64,000 nucleotides of DNA from JAJPKK01 sp963807015 (GCA_963807015.1 CAWEAS010000015.1:62001-126000), one strand, 5' to 3'; counted from the first letter of the stretch, positions 32,083 to 40,173 are shown. Notes: generated by a model not told the origin, from the letters alone. Numbers and translations are program-made.

Positions 32083-34785
32083 TCACCCCTCCTTCATCGC
32101 CGCATTTAGATCGAGAGCGACAAGCTTCAGCAACTCGGCGTCTTTCATCTCGGTCAATAGCATGTCCGCTCCGCCGCTCAAGAAATCCCCGGCCAACTGC
32201 TTTTTGGAATCGATCATCTGGGCGATCCGTTCCTCGACCGTCCCGCGGCAAATGAATTTGTGCACAAGTACATTCTTATTCTGCCCAATTCGGAAGGCCC
32301 GATCGGTGGCTTGGTTTTCCACAGCCGGGTTCCACCATCTGTCAAAGTGAATGACGTGAGAGGCCGCGGTGAGATTGAGACCAGTGCCGCCGGCTTTAAC
32401 CGAGAGCACGAAGAACGGAACGGTGTCGTCCTCCTGGAACTGGCGCACCAGATCCTTGCGCTGCTTAACTGCCGTCTCACCATGCAGCACGAGGCCGGGT
32501 TTCCCAAACACGGAACCGAGAAACGCCTGAAGTGGCATCGTTATCTCCTTGAACTGGGTGAAGACCAGCGCCTTTTCCTGCTTGGCAGCAATGACCTCCG
32601 CGATGTCGCGTAAACGCGCGAGCTTGCCACTATCCTCCTCAGCCCATGCGCCGTCGCCGAGCCACTGTGATGGGTGATTGCATATCTGTTTCAACCGCAT
32701 AAGAAAGGACAGGACAATGCCCCGGCGTTGGATGCCGTCGACATCTTCAAGCTGGTTTGCCAAATCTTGTACTGCTTGCTGGTAAAGCGCCGCCTGCTTC
32801 CGGCTCAGGGCACAGAAGGTTTCTACTTCGGTTTTGTCAGGCAAATCGGCAATGATGCTCTTGTCGGTCTTTAAACGCCGCAGGATGTAGGGACGTACAA
32901 GGTCGCGGAGCGGCCCGTAAGGGTTGTGAGATCGGTCGGCGAGTTGTTTGACGAAGGCCGAAAACTGCTTTGACGATCCCAACAGTCCAGGATTGATAAA
33001 GTCGAAGATTGACCAGAGATCACCGAGCCGATTCTCGATCGGCGTTCCGGTCAGTGCAATGCGCACATCCGCCCGCAATTGCTTGACCGCTCTGGTCTGC
33101 TTGGCCAATGGATTCTTGATCGCTTGCGCCTCGTCAAGCACCGCCAACCGCCAGGCTGTGCTACTCAGCCATGGTATGCGGGCGAGATATCCGTAGCTTG
33201 TGATGACCAGGTCGACATCCGCCAGATTGTCGGCATCGTTGGTCTTTAGCTTTTCGTCCGCCGCTGCTGATGGATGAGCCACAATTGCTTTGAGGCTTGG
33301 CGCAAATCGTGCAACCTCGGCAGCCCAATTGGCGAGTAGTGAGGCGGGCGCAACCAAAAGACACGGCTTACGCTTGGTGTTTGCTTCATGCTTGAGAACC
33401 AGCAACAGCGACAAGACCTGGATCGTCTTGCCGAGCCCCATGTCATCTGCAAGGCAGGCCCCAAGCTTGAGTTGCGCGAGCAGATAAAGCCATTGCACTC
33501 CCGCCTGCTGATAGGGGCGGAGCGTACCCCGAAAGGATCTACTGGGGTCGATACGCGCGAGCCCTTCGGGACTGCGTAAAGCCGCAAGCGTCTGCGCCAG
33601 CCAAGGACCAGCGACCGTTTGGCTCCAGTCAATGCCGGTCTGACCAGGGGACCCGCCGTCGGCGATACCGGCTCCGGCCAGCATGCGCATGGCTTCGCCA
33701 AACGACAGGCCTTCTGTGGCAGCGCGCCGCTCGATCGCCTCGAATTGTTCGAGAGTTCGACCCAGTCGGTCAGGATCGACCTCAACCCATTTGCCGCGGA
33801 TCAGCGCCAACCCGTCGGAATGGGCGAGCAATTGCTTGATCTCAAACGCGGAGAGTTTTTCGCCGTCGAGCGTCACCTCCATCCGGAAGTCGAGCAGCGC
33901 ATCCAGCCCCACCTGCGACGGGGCGTTGTCCCCGATGGTTGCCTTCACCTGGGGACGTGCGGGGCGGTTCATGCGCCAGCTTGCCGGCATCCGCACAATC
34001 ACCCCGGCGCTTTCGAGCGCGGGAACGTCTTTCAGAAATTGCAGCGCCTGTTGCGGACTCCAACGCAGCGGGTGAAAGACTTCACCCGTGTCGATCATCG
34101 CCTTCAACCAAGAGCAGTGCTCGCCGGCGCGCTGGACGGGCATCAACAGCGACAGCAGGCGCTCGCGGTTCCTGGCGCCAGCATATTCCTGCAAAGCCTT
34201 GCCGAGGGGCAGATGCTGAGCCTTGGCCGCGGCCGAAAGCCGTGTCGTGTAGGTCGCAAGAAACGCAAACGGAGCCTCCTCGTCTCTTCTGTTCTCGGCA
34301 AGATTGAAGTGCACACGCCCGACGAGGTTCCAGGCCGGGTGCCGGCCCTTGAGCAACTCCTGAACCGAGAGCTTGGCTTCTGCGAGTTCAACATCGAAGG
34401 CTGTATCTACGTCGCGCCACAGATCAGCCAACACATCTGCCGTCAGGTATTCCGCGCCGGTCATGGGTGGAACGGCGGCGGCGATCTGACGGAACGCGTC
34501 GGTATCAGGAATGGGCACAGGCGGCTTGCTGCTGCCTTCGCCTATACCGGGAACCGCGCACAGCGCAGCCACGAAGCGCGCCCCAAAATCCCGCCAATAC
34601 GACAGCACCGGAGGCAGAGTTGTCTCAACTTCGTCGGCGCCTAGGCACAATAGTCCATGCCCGGAGCCTCGTATGAACGCCCGCTCGAGCCGCGCGCCTC
34701 GGTCCGGCTCCAATGCCAGTCCATCGTCCGCCCGCCGCACCGTCAACAACCCACGTGGCGTAAGAACGGGCGCCAGCATCATCAC
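32083..34785 (-). CDS. SNF2-family DEAD/DEAH helicase, 900 aa
   Basis: The C-terminal half is a Swi2/Snf2 ATPase: LADDMGLGKTIQVLSLLLVL (Walker A), LAVLDEAQAIKNPLAKQTRA (DEAQ box), ALTGTPIENRLGDLWSIFDF (motif III), VLSVKAGGTGLNLTAASHVI and FDRWWNPAVENQATDRAFRI (motifs V-VI). The N-terminal about 420 residues are the SNF2-associated region. Such proteins move along double-stranded DNA and displace bound proteins. The gene is intact and co-transcribed with a SWIM protein; the operon is flanked by two toxin-antitoxin pairs inside a repeat-bracketed island. Confidence 0.92.
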   Translation of the reverse strand: MMMLAPVLTPRGLLTVRRADDGLALEPDRGARLERAFIRGSGHGLLCLGADEVETTLPPVLSYWRDFGARFVAALCAVPGIGEGSSKPPVPIPDTDAFRQIAAAVPPMTGAEYLTADVLADLWRDVDTAFDVELAEAKLSVQELLKGRHPAWNLVGRVHFNLAENRRDEEAPFAFLATYTTRLSAAAKAQHLPLGKALQEYAGARNRERLLSLLMPVQRAGEHCSWLKAMIDTGEVFHPLRWSPQQALQFLKDVPALESAGVIVRMPASWRMNRPARPQVKATIGDNAPSQVGLDALLDFRMEVTLDGEKLSAFEIKQLLAHSDGLALIRGKWVEVDPDRLGRTLEQFEAIERRAATEGLSFGEAMRMLAGAGIADGGSPGQTGIDWSQTVAGPWLAQTLAALRSPEGLARIDPSRSFRGTLRPYQQAGVQWLYLLAQLKLGACLADDMGLGKTIQVLSLLLVLKHEANTKRKPCLLVAPASLLANWAAEVARFAPSLKAIVAHPSAAADEKLKTNDADNLADVDLVITSYGYLARIPWLSSTAWRLAVLDEAQAIKNPLAKQTRAVKQLRADVRIALTGTPIENRLGDLWSIFDFINPGLLGSSKQFSAFVKQLADRSHNPYGPLRDLVRPYILRRLKTDKSIIADLPDKTEVETFCALSRKQAALYQQAVQDLANQLEDVDGIQRRGIVLSFLMRLKQICNHPSQWLGDGAWAEEDSGKLARLRDIAEVIAAKQEKALVFTQFKEITMPLQAFLGSVFGKPGLVLHGETAVKQRKDLVRQFQEDDTVPFFVLSVKAGGTGLNLTAASHVIHFDRWWNPAVENQATDRAFRIGQNKNVLVHKFICRGTVEERIAQMIDSKKQLAGDFLSGGADMLLTEMKDAELLKLVALDLNAAMKEG

Positions 34786-34902
34786 GGCGGAGAAATCCTT
34801 ACGATCCAGGCGGACATGTCGACGAGTGGGCAGGCTTGAATGACTTCATCGAGGAGCATTTCGCACGCCTGAACGGCTATGAAGTGCCAAGCGTAGCTGT
34901 GG

Positions 34903-35187
34903 TCAATAAGTCCTTGATGGTCGCGAACTGACGAGCTCGTTCAGCGACCGTCGCCCGAGGCGAATCGCGGTGTCGACCGAGATCCCGCGGCGGCCGAGGA
35001 CGATGTCGTTGGCACGTGTACGGGGTACCTTGATGGCATTGGCCAGTTCGTAGACGCTGATGTTCATCGGCTTCAGGAACTCGTCGCGAAGGATTTCGCC
35101 TGGATGGACGGGTGGCAACCGGCGGCCGGAGGCGATGTCCGCGAAATCGATCTTCCGCTTGTCGATGTCGTCGCGCTTGATGTTCAT
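34903..35187 (-). CDS. HigA-like antitoxin with altered C-terminus, 94 aa
   Basis: ATG 35185-35187 gives MNIKRDDIDKRKIDFADIAS, then PPVHPGEILRDEFLKPMNIS (HigA signature) and the HTH YELANAIKVPRTRANDIVLG. After DTAIRLGR the usual YFGTS...FWxNLQ segment is absent; instead the protein ends RSLNELVSSRPSRTY. An internal deletion of roughly 15-20 codons near 34930 would explain this. That segment contributes to folding in HigA proteins, so neutralising activity is uncertain. It follows the toxin gene at 35199 by 11 bases. Confidence 0.7.
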   Translation of the reverse strand: MNIKRDDIDKRKIDFADIASGRRLPPVHPGEILRDEFLKPMNISVYELANAIKVPRTRANDIVLGRRGISVDTAIRLGRRSLNELVSSRPSRTY

Positions 35188-35198
35188 GGCCTTGCTCC

Positions 35199-35444
35199 TC
35201 AATGATAATCGACGATTTCGACGTCCCAGGCTTCGCCCTCTCGCCACACAAAACAGATCCGCCACTGATCGTTGATTCGAATGCTGCTCTGACCTTCGCA
35301 GTTGCCGTGCAGCATTTCCAGGCGATTGCCGGGCGGAGCACGCAGATCGGTAAGTTGCTTCGCGGCGTCGATTGCAAGAAGCTTAGCGCGGGCCCGCCGT
35401 TGAATCTGCGGCGGAAGATCGCTGCCGGGCCGATCCGAGAGCAA
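35199..35444 (-). CDS. HigB/RelE-type toxin, 5' end uncertain
   Basis: The open frame contains RRARAKLLAIDAAKQLTDLR, PPGNRLEMLHGNCEGQSSIR and INDQWRICFVWREGEAWDVE followed by IVDYH, the conserved core and C-terminus of RelE/HigB toxins. The start is unclear: TTG 35444 gives 81 residues, short at the N-terminus, and the frame is open about 20 codons further with non-family sequence. The usual N-terminal strand (MIxSFxxK) is not seen. The toxin may thus be weakened. It pairs with the HigA-like gene directly downstream. Confidence 0.7.
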   Translation of the reverse strand: MLSDRPGSDLPPQIQRRARAKLLAIDAAKQLTDLRAPPGNRLEMLHGNCEGQSSIRINDQWRICFVWREGEAWDVEIVDYH

Positions 35445-35507
35445 AGAGCGTCTGTAGTCTATCGACTGAGGCCTGATCGTTGCTGGAGTTTTCTCGGCTA
35501 AGCGAGG

Positions 35508-35843
35508 CTATGCTTTTGTTGCAGCATGCCCGGGTCTGGCAGCGAGGGCGCGATGAAGAGCCTTTGCTGCACTGGCTAGTGTTTCGCGATGTGCAATGTC
35601 CTCTGCCGGCATGGCGGCAACGGTGGTCGCAAGGTCGCGGAGGATTTCCGCGAACAGTTCGTAATTGATGTGCATATGGATCGACTTCCGAGTGTCGACA
35701 TCCCCAACTCGCTCAAGCACGAGCGAAACGCCGCTCGCGTCGAGGTGGGCGTCGAAACGTGCGGTTCGCTCGAACGTGCCAATATAAAGCTTGTCGGGGT
35801 ATTCGAGCGCAACCTCCGCCTTGTCCGGTATCGGTTTTGTCAT
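35508..35843 (-). CDS. Hypothetical protein, about 111 aa
   Basis: The frame is open from 35855, with ATG at 35855 and 35843; the second gives MTKPIPDKAEVALEYPDKLY. Alternating strands (LYIGTFERTARFDAHLDASG, VSLVLERVGDVDTRKSIHMH) precede an alpha-helical Ala-rich tail. I do not recognise the family. It lies between the toxin gene and the groEL terminator, on the same strand as both. The gene appears intact. Confidence 0.55.
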   Translation of the reverse strand: MTKPIPDKAEVALEYPDKLYIGTFERTARFDAHLDASGVSLVLERVGDVDTRKSIHMHINYELFAEILRDLATTVAAMPAEDIAHRETLASAAKALHRALAARPGHAATKA

Positions 35844-35950
35844 CGGTCGGCTCATTTCTCAAAATCGCGCACGGCGCACTCATTATGGGGCATCCAGCGC
35901 TCGACGTGTTCAATGACCCCGTTTCTCTTCAACTGAAGCGACTTCCGGGA

Positions 35951-35980
35951 TAAAAAAGCCCGGGCTACTTCACCCGGGCT
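35951..35980 (-). terminator. Rho-independent terminator of the groESL operon
   Basis: On the minus strand, AGCCCGGG (35973-35980) pairs with CCCGGGCT (35957-35964) around an 8-base loop and is followed by a run of six U, about 30 bases after the groEL stop codon. Confidence 0.88.
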
Positions 35981-36008
35981 GTCATGTCGCTGACGAGACG
36001 GCGATGGG

Positions 36009-37667
36009 CTAGAAATCCATGCCGCCCATGCCGCCGCCCATGCCACCCATGTCGCCGCCACCGGGCATCGGAGGCGCCGATTCTTTCTTCGGCAATTCGG
36101 CGACCATCGCCTCGGTGGTGATGAGAAGCCCCGCGACCGATGCGGCGCCCTGCAATGCTGCCCGCACGACCTTGGTCGGGTCGATGATGCCCTTGGACAC
36201 CAGGTTGCCGTACTCGCCGTTTTGCGCGTCGTAGCCGTACGCGTAGGTGTCCTTTTCCAGGATTTTGCCGACCACGACCGAGCCGTCGTCGCCGGCGTTG
36301 GCGGCAATCTGGCGCGCCGGCCAGGAGATCGCCTTCCTAACGATGTCGATCCCGTGCTTCTGGTCCTCGTTACCGCCCCTGAGCTTCTCCAGGACTTTCG
36401 CTGCCCGCAGGAGCGCGACGCCACCGCCCGGCAGAATGCCTTCCTCGACTGCTGCACGGGTCGCATGCATCGCGTCATCGACACGATCCTTGCGCTCCTT
36501 GACCTCGGTCTCGGTCGCACCGCCGACACGGATCACCGCAACACCACCCGCCAGTTTGGCCAGCCGCTCTTGCAGCTTTTCACGATCATAGTCGGAGGTG
36601 GTTTCCGCGATCTGCGCCTTGATTTGCGCGATACGTGCCTCGATGTCGGCCTTCTTGCCGGCGCCGTTGATGATTGTGGTGTTTTCCTTGTCGATCATCA
36701 CCTTCTTGGTCCGGCCAAGCATCTGGATGGTCACGTTCTCGAGCTTTACGCCGAGATCGGACGACACCATGGTCCCACCGGTGAGGATGGCGATGTCCTC
36801 AAGCATGGCCTTGCGGCGATCGCCGAAGCCCGGCGCCTTGACCGCGGCCACTTTCAGACCCCCGCGCAGTTTGTTCACCACGAGCGTGGCGAGAGCCTCG
36901 CCCTCCACATCCTCGGCAATGATGACGAGCGGCTTGCCGGTCTTAACCACAGTTTCGAGCAGCGGCAGCAATTCCTGCAGACCCGACAGCTTCTTTTCGT
37001 AGATGAGGATGTAAGGATCCTCCATCTCGACCCGCATCTTCTCAGCATTCGTGACAAAGTACGGCGAGACATACCCGCGGTCGAACTGCATGCCCTCGAC
37101 GATTTCCAGCTCGGTCTCGAGCGACTTTGCTTCTTCGACAGTGATCACACCCTCGTTGCCCACCTTTTTCATCGCATCGGCAAGGAAGCGGCCGATCTCG
37201 GCATCGCCATTGGCCGAGATGGTGCCGACCTGGGCAATTTCCTCGTTTGAGGTGACCTTCTTGGAATTCTTTTGCAGATCGGCAACCACAGCCGCAACCG
37301 CGAGATCGACCCCGCGCTTAAGATCCATTGGGTTCATGCCGGCGGCGACGCCCTTGGCCCCTTCTCTTACGATCGCGTGGGCCAATACGGTCGCGGTCGT
37401 GGTGCCGTCCCCAGCCAGGTCGGATGTCTTCGAAGCAACTTCGCGCACCATCTGGGCGCCCATGTTCTCGAACTTGTCGTCGAGTTCGATCTCCTTGGCG
37501 ACGGTGACGCCATCTTTGGTGATGCGCGGAGCGCCCCACGACTTGTCGAGCACGACATTGCGGCCCTTCGGGCCCAGCGTGACACGGACCGCGTGAGCGA
37601 GGATGTCAACGCCGCGCAACATCCTGTCGCGCGCGTCGACCGCAAATCGAACTTGTTTGGCAGCCAT
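36009..37667 (-). CDS. groEL: Chaperonin GroEL (60 kDa), 552 aa
   Basis: Full-length group I chaperonin: VRVTLGPKGRNVVLDKSWGA, the ATP-site LAGDGTTTATVLAHAIVREG with the catalytic Asp, MQFDRGYVSPYFVTNAEKMR, VKAPGFGDRRKAMLEDIAIL, the EEGILPGGGVALLRAAKVLE block and the GGM-rich tail (GDMGGMGGGMGGMDF). It forms the double ring that folds client proteins with GroES. It starts MAAKQVRFAVDARDRMLRGV, slightly different from housekeeping copies (usually AAKDVKF), as is seen among the multiple rhizobial groESL copies. It is downstream of groES with a 99-base gap and ends at a strong terminator. Confidence 0.97.
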   Translation of the reverse strand: MAAKQVRFAVDARDRMLRGVDILAHAVRVTLGPKGRNVVLDKSWGAPRITKDGVTVAKEIELDDKFENMGAQMVREVASKTSDLAGDGTTTATVLAHAIVREGAKGVAAGMNPMDLKRGVDLAVAAVVADLQKNSKKVTSNEEIAQVGTISANGDAEIGRFLADAMKKVGNEGVITVEEAKSLETELEIVEGMQFDRGYVSPYFVTNAEKMRVEMEDPYILIYEKKLSGLQELLPLLETVVKTGKPLVIIAEDVEGEALATLVVNKLRGGLKVAAVKAPGFGDRRKAMLEDIAILTGGTMVSSDLGVKLENVTIQMLGRTKKVMIDKENTTIINGAGKKADIEARIAQIKAQIAETTSDYDREKLQERLAKLAGGVAVIRVGGATETEVKERKDRVDDAMHATRAAVEEGILPGGGVALLRAAKVLEKLRGGNEDQKHGIDIVRKAISWPARQIAANAGDDGSVVVGKILEKDTYAYGYDAQNGEYGNLVSKGIIDPTKVVRAALQGAASVAGLLITTEAMVAELPKKESAPPMPGGGDMGGMGGGMGGMDF

Positions 37668-37766
37668 TTTCGGGTTCCTCTATGGGTTACGGTAATGGTC
37701 GATGTGCTTGCCTCAACGGAAGGGCAGGTCACGCAAGATCAGATACCGAATCAACTTTTCTAGGCG

Positions 37767-38081
37767 TCAGGCCGCTTTTCGGCGAGCCTCGGTATCGGTG
37801 AGCACGCCCATGACGTCGCTCTCCTTCATGATCAGATACTCGACGCCATCGATCTTGACCTCGGTACCGGACCATTTGCCGAAGAGCACTCGATCGCCTG
37901 CCTTCAGGTCGATGGGAATGAGCTTTCCAGCCTCGTCGCGCCCGCCCGGGCCCACGGCAACGACCTCGCCCTGCTGGGGCTTTTCCTTGGCCGTGTCTGG
38001 GATGATGATCCCACCGGAGGTTTTGTCCTCGGCCTCGATGCGCTTGAGCACAACACGATCATGGAGTGGACGGAACTTCAT
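37767..38081 (-). CDS. groES: Co-chaperonin GroES (10 kDa), 104 aa
   Basis: The sequence MKFRPLHDRVVLKRIEAEDK, TSGGIIIPDTAKEKPQQGEV (the mobile-loop region), VVAVGPGGRDEAGKLIPIDL and VLFGKWSGTEVKIDGVEYLI is the standard GroES fold. It caps the GroEL ring. The start has a GGAGG-type site (AGGAGG on the minus strand, just upstream). It is the first gene of the groESL operon, and a CIRCE-like element lies about 90 bases upstream. Confidence 0.97.
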   Translation of the reverse strand: MKFRPLHDRVVLKRIEAEDKTSGGIIIPDTAKEKPQQGEVVAVGPGGRDEAGKLIPIDLKAGDRVLFGKWSGTEVKIDGVEYLIMKESDVMGVLTDTEARRKAA

Positions 38082-38166
38082 AGGCTCCTCCTAAACGTTG
38101 GTTGTCTGGTTTTTGAGTGCGGGTTGTCGCCGCCGCCAAGGGGCGGCGCTGCGAGCTGGCTACTCT

Positions 38167-38193
38167 TTAGCACTCGAAGGGCTAGACTGCCAT
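38167..38193. promoter_or_regulatory. CIRCE-like element (HrcA operator), right arm degenerate
   Basis: TTAGCACTC is followed after nine bases by GACTGCCAT. The left arm matches the CIRCE consensus perfectly; the right arm matches GAGTGCTAA at six of nine positions. It lies upstream of groES, where HrcA-controlled groESL operons carry it. Confidence 0.7.
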
Positions 38194-38312
38194 GGGGTCA
38201 TTCGGTGGCCAAAAAAGGTGACGAGCCCAAGAATTTCACCGACCTCGGTTCGAACCGTGCGGAGACCGGTACCCCGCGTCTTCCAATACGGGACGAATCC
38301 AATCCGCGCCCT

Positions 38313-38393
38313 CAGTTCAACTACGAGAACGGTGGAGGGCCAGGCGTGCGGCTGAAAAAAACCGCCCACGAAACGCACGTGATCGCTGGTTAG
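38313..38393 (+). pseudogene. Fragment of a mini-HTH gene (C-terminal tail only)
   Basis: The frame ending at TAG 38391-38393 contains FNYENGGGPGVRLKKTAHET, the C-terminal signature of the mini-HTH regulators of this island. The HTH part is gone or out of frame upstream. It is a decayed copy between the groESL promoter and the right direct repeat. Confidence 0.65.
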
Positions 38394-38632
38394 GAAGAAT
38401 AAAACGGTCGTCAGTGATTCATTTCCGACTACCGCAGCCTGCCGAAGGTGTGCCCGCCGACTAAGCGCGAACCTCGCGCAGCTTGGCGATGCGAGGATCA
38501 GCCGCAAAGCTGTTGGCCGACACCCATCAGGGCCCCGTTGTTGCCGATCTTGCCTCATTGCGCCGATGATCAACCGAGCCCGCTGCTGGACTCGCTTAAC
38601 GGGTCAGAAGCCGAATTCAGCTACAAGCTCTG
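38394..38632. other. Stretch with no supported gene
   Basis: Short open frames only, none protein-like. It lies between the mini-HTH fragment and a dispersed repeat shared with 60239-60378. Confidence 0.35.
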
Positions 38633-38770
38633 AGACATGGCCAAGCAGCTGCGCATGGGCCGATCGCGACAGCCTGCTACGCGGATCCCCGGATCCGCGG
38701 CCGCAATCAACCGACCGATTTGATGGTGCCGTATACTTGCCTCAGCAGCGCGCGCAATTGCCTGCGGCGC
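38633..38770. repeat. Dispersed repeat matching 60239-60378
   Basis: The stretch from TGAGACATGGCCAAGCAGCT to the GCGCGCAATTG block matches 60239-60378 with scattered substitutions and small indels. The right-hand copy covers the 3' end and downstream flank of the small gene at 60315, so this copy is that gene's 3' remnant (minus strand, LRALLRQ-like codons). Confidence 0.75.
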
Positions 38771-38843
38771 TCATACACATTTCGCCATCGCTTGCTTCTC
38801 CTCACATTTCACGTAGCGTTGTCGGCATACGATTCGTCTATTT

Positions 38844-38880
38844 GATCCAAAAGAGATCACCCAATGATCCAAAGGGGATC
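38844..38880. promoter_or_regulatory. Paired operator GATCC-N5-GGATC type, right copy
   Basis: Site 1 (38844-38858) is GATCCAAAAGAGATC; site 2 (38866-38880) is GATCCAAAGGGGATC, overlapping the ATG of the mini-HTH gene. Centres are 22 bp apart, as in the left copy. Confidence 0.68.
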
Positions 38881-39148
38881 AGGAAAGATCTTCATCGAAC
38901 AGCTCCGCGCCGCGCGTGGGCTATTGGGCTGGTCTCAGACCACTCTTGCGTCGAGAGCCAAGCTGTCGCTTCCGACGGTGAAACGGGTCGAGGCCGGCTT
39001 CGGGCCTCGGGTATCGGACGAAGCCCGCGCCAAGCTTCGCCACGCCTTGGAGGCGGCGGGCATCGAGTTCATCGAGGAGAACGGGGCAGGCGCTGGGGTG
39101 CGCTTCCGCAAGCCACTTCGTTTCAGGAAGGGTGGGGGCCGAAAATGA
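38864..39148 (+). CDS. Mini-HTH (XRE-like) regulator, 94 aa (paralogue of the one at 28811)
   Basis: HTH AARGLLGWSQTTLASRAKLS then LPTVKRVEAGFGPRVSDE, tail GIEFIEENGAGAGVRFRKPL. It is identical to the left-hand paralogue over most of its length; differences cluster at residues 6-12 (GKIFIEQ) and just after the HTH. The start codon again lies inside the second operator. The intact frame in both copies suggests selection or recent duplication. Confidence 0.82.
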   Translation: MIQRGSGKIFIEQLRAARGLLGWSQTTLASRAKLSLPTVKRVEAGFGPRVSDEARAKLRHALEAAGIEFIEENGAGAGVRFRKPLRFRKGGGRK

Positions 39149-39232
39149 TCGCGGGATCGTGCGGCTCCGGGCGGGCTCATTCGAATCGCCAATGGAGCGG
39201 CAGTGAAGGAAAGCATCGGCGCGCCCTTGTCC

Positions 39233-39264
39233 GTCTAAAACAGATTTATATGTCTAAAATAAAC
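39233..39264. promoter_or_regulatory. Paired operator GTCTA type, right copy
   Basis: Site 1 (39233-39245) is GTCTAAAACAGAT; site 2 (39252-39264) is GTCTAAAATAAAC, where one base change breaks the perfect palindrome seen in the left copy. Centre spacing is 19 bp. Confidence 0.62.
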
Positions 39265-39330
39265 AGATTAGAGAGTCAATCGTTTTTCGATAGAATTGCT
39301 GGAATCAGGCGTCCATGACAATCCTGGTCA

Positions 39331-39576
39331 ATGCTGACAGCCGCGCAATGCAGGGCCGCTCGGGGCCTACTCGATTGGACTCAACAAGAGCTGGCCGAGA
39401 AGGCCGGCATAGGAATCGTCACGCTCCGGCAATTGGAATCGGGCAAACACGAGCCTCGCCGAGCAACAATCGAGGTGGTTATCCGGTGCCTAGAGGCCGC
39501 CGGCGTCGAATTCATTGACGACAATGGAGGAGGGCCAGGAGTACGCCTCAAGAAATCAGCAAAGAGGCGGACTTAA
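39331..39576 (+). CDS. Mini-HTH (XRE-like) regulator, 81 aa (paralogue of the one at 29279)
   Basis: HTH AARGLLDWTQQELAEKAGIG then IVTLRQLESGKHEPRRAT; tail VEFIDDNGGGPGVRLKKSAK. It differs from the left paralogue by about two residues, and several of the DNA changes are silent, so the protein sequence appears maintained. It is the last intact gene of the right repeat copy. Confidence 0.82.
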   Translation: MLTAAQCRAARGLLDWTQQELAEKAGIGIVTLRQLESGKHEPRRATIEVVIRCLEAAGVEFIDDNGGGPGVRLKKSAKRRT

Positions 39577-39807
39577 CGCGTTACCGACTCGCGCCCATTC
39601 CCAACGGCACGCGCGCCGAAGACCGAGCCAGAAAGGACGCTGTTGACGAGGCGGCTTAAATCGCAAAACGAAGCTATTTTGGTGGCGCTGTGGGCGTGCG
39701 TTGGGCCGTGCCCTGCCGCGACCAGTTTGCGAAAAAGCCAAGTTGCCGTGCTGCCTGAGGACGGCGATAATTAGTTTGCGAATCATCTTCGGGGAGATTC
39801 GCTGGCG

Positions 39808-40173
39808 ATGCCGATCAGACGACGAGATATCGAACGCGAATTGCACGGTGGTGAGCTCGAGAAAGCGACCGGGTTGCTCCACCGTGCCCTCGCGGATTTC
39901 GCAGATATCGAGCGCGAACTTCAGGCCGCGGAGCGACGCGCCGGCCTTGCCATTTCATCCGACATGCCGCTGCTCGAACGGATGGCGAGGCTCGGTTTTA
40001 GTGAACGCGATCGCAATACCGTTGCCGTAATGCTTGCCGCGCTTTGGGACATGCGGAGCTGTCGGCCGATTTCAGAACAGGCCGAAGCTATTCTTGCACA
40101 ACGGAGAGCCGCGAAGGAGTCCGCTGACCGGCAGCTCGCGGCTGTTATCGCCAGGCGCCGCCAATCATCTTGA
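39808..40173 (+). CDS. Hypothetical protein, 121 aa
   Basis: A charged helical protein: MPIRRRDIERELHGGELEKA, then GLLHRALADFADIERELQAA, MPLLERMARLGFSERDRNTV and a C-terminal helix with AEAILAQRRAAKESADRQLA. Coiled-coil-like heptads run through much of it. No domain is recognised. It lies just outside the right direct repeat, with no operon partner. GGGGA upstream (about 39791) may be its ribosome-binding site. Confidence 0.5.
   Translation: MPIRRRDIERELHGGELEKATGLLHRALADFADIERELQAAERRAGLAISSDMPLLERMARLGFSERDRNTVAVMLAALWDMRSCRPISEQAEAILAQRRAAKESADRQLAAVIARRRQSS

Larger units (their letters stand above)
38782..39695 (+). repeat. Direct repeat, right copy (about 0.9 kb, two mini-HTH genes)
   Basis: Matches 28718-29630. 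It contains mini-HTH genes at 38864 and 39331 with operators in the same positions. Left of it the YqaJ 5' remnant is reduced to its ribosome-binding and start region (about 38783-38810). Confidence 0.88.

Noticed and set aside
33619..34644. 341-codon plus-strand frame
   Set aside because: Antisense shadow of the SNF2 helicase gene.
36222..37250. 342-codon plus-strand frame
   Set aside because: Antisense shadow of groEL.
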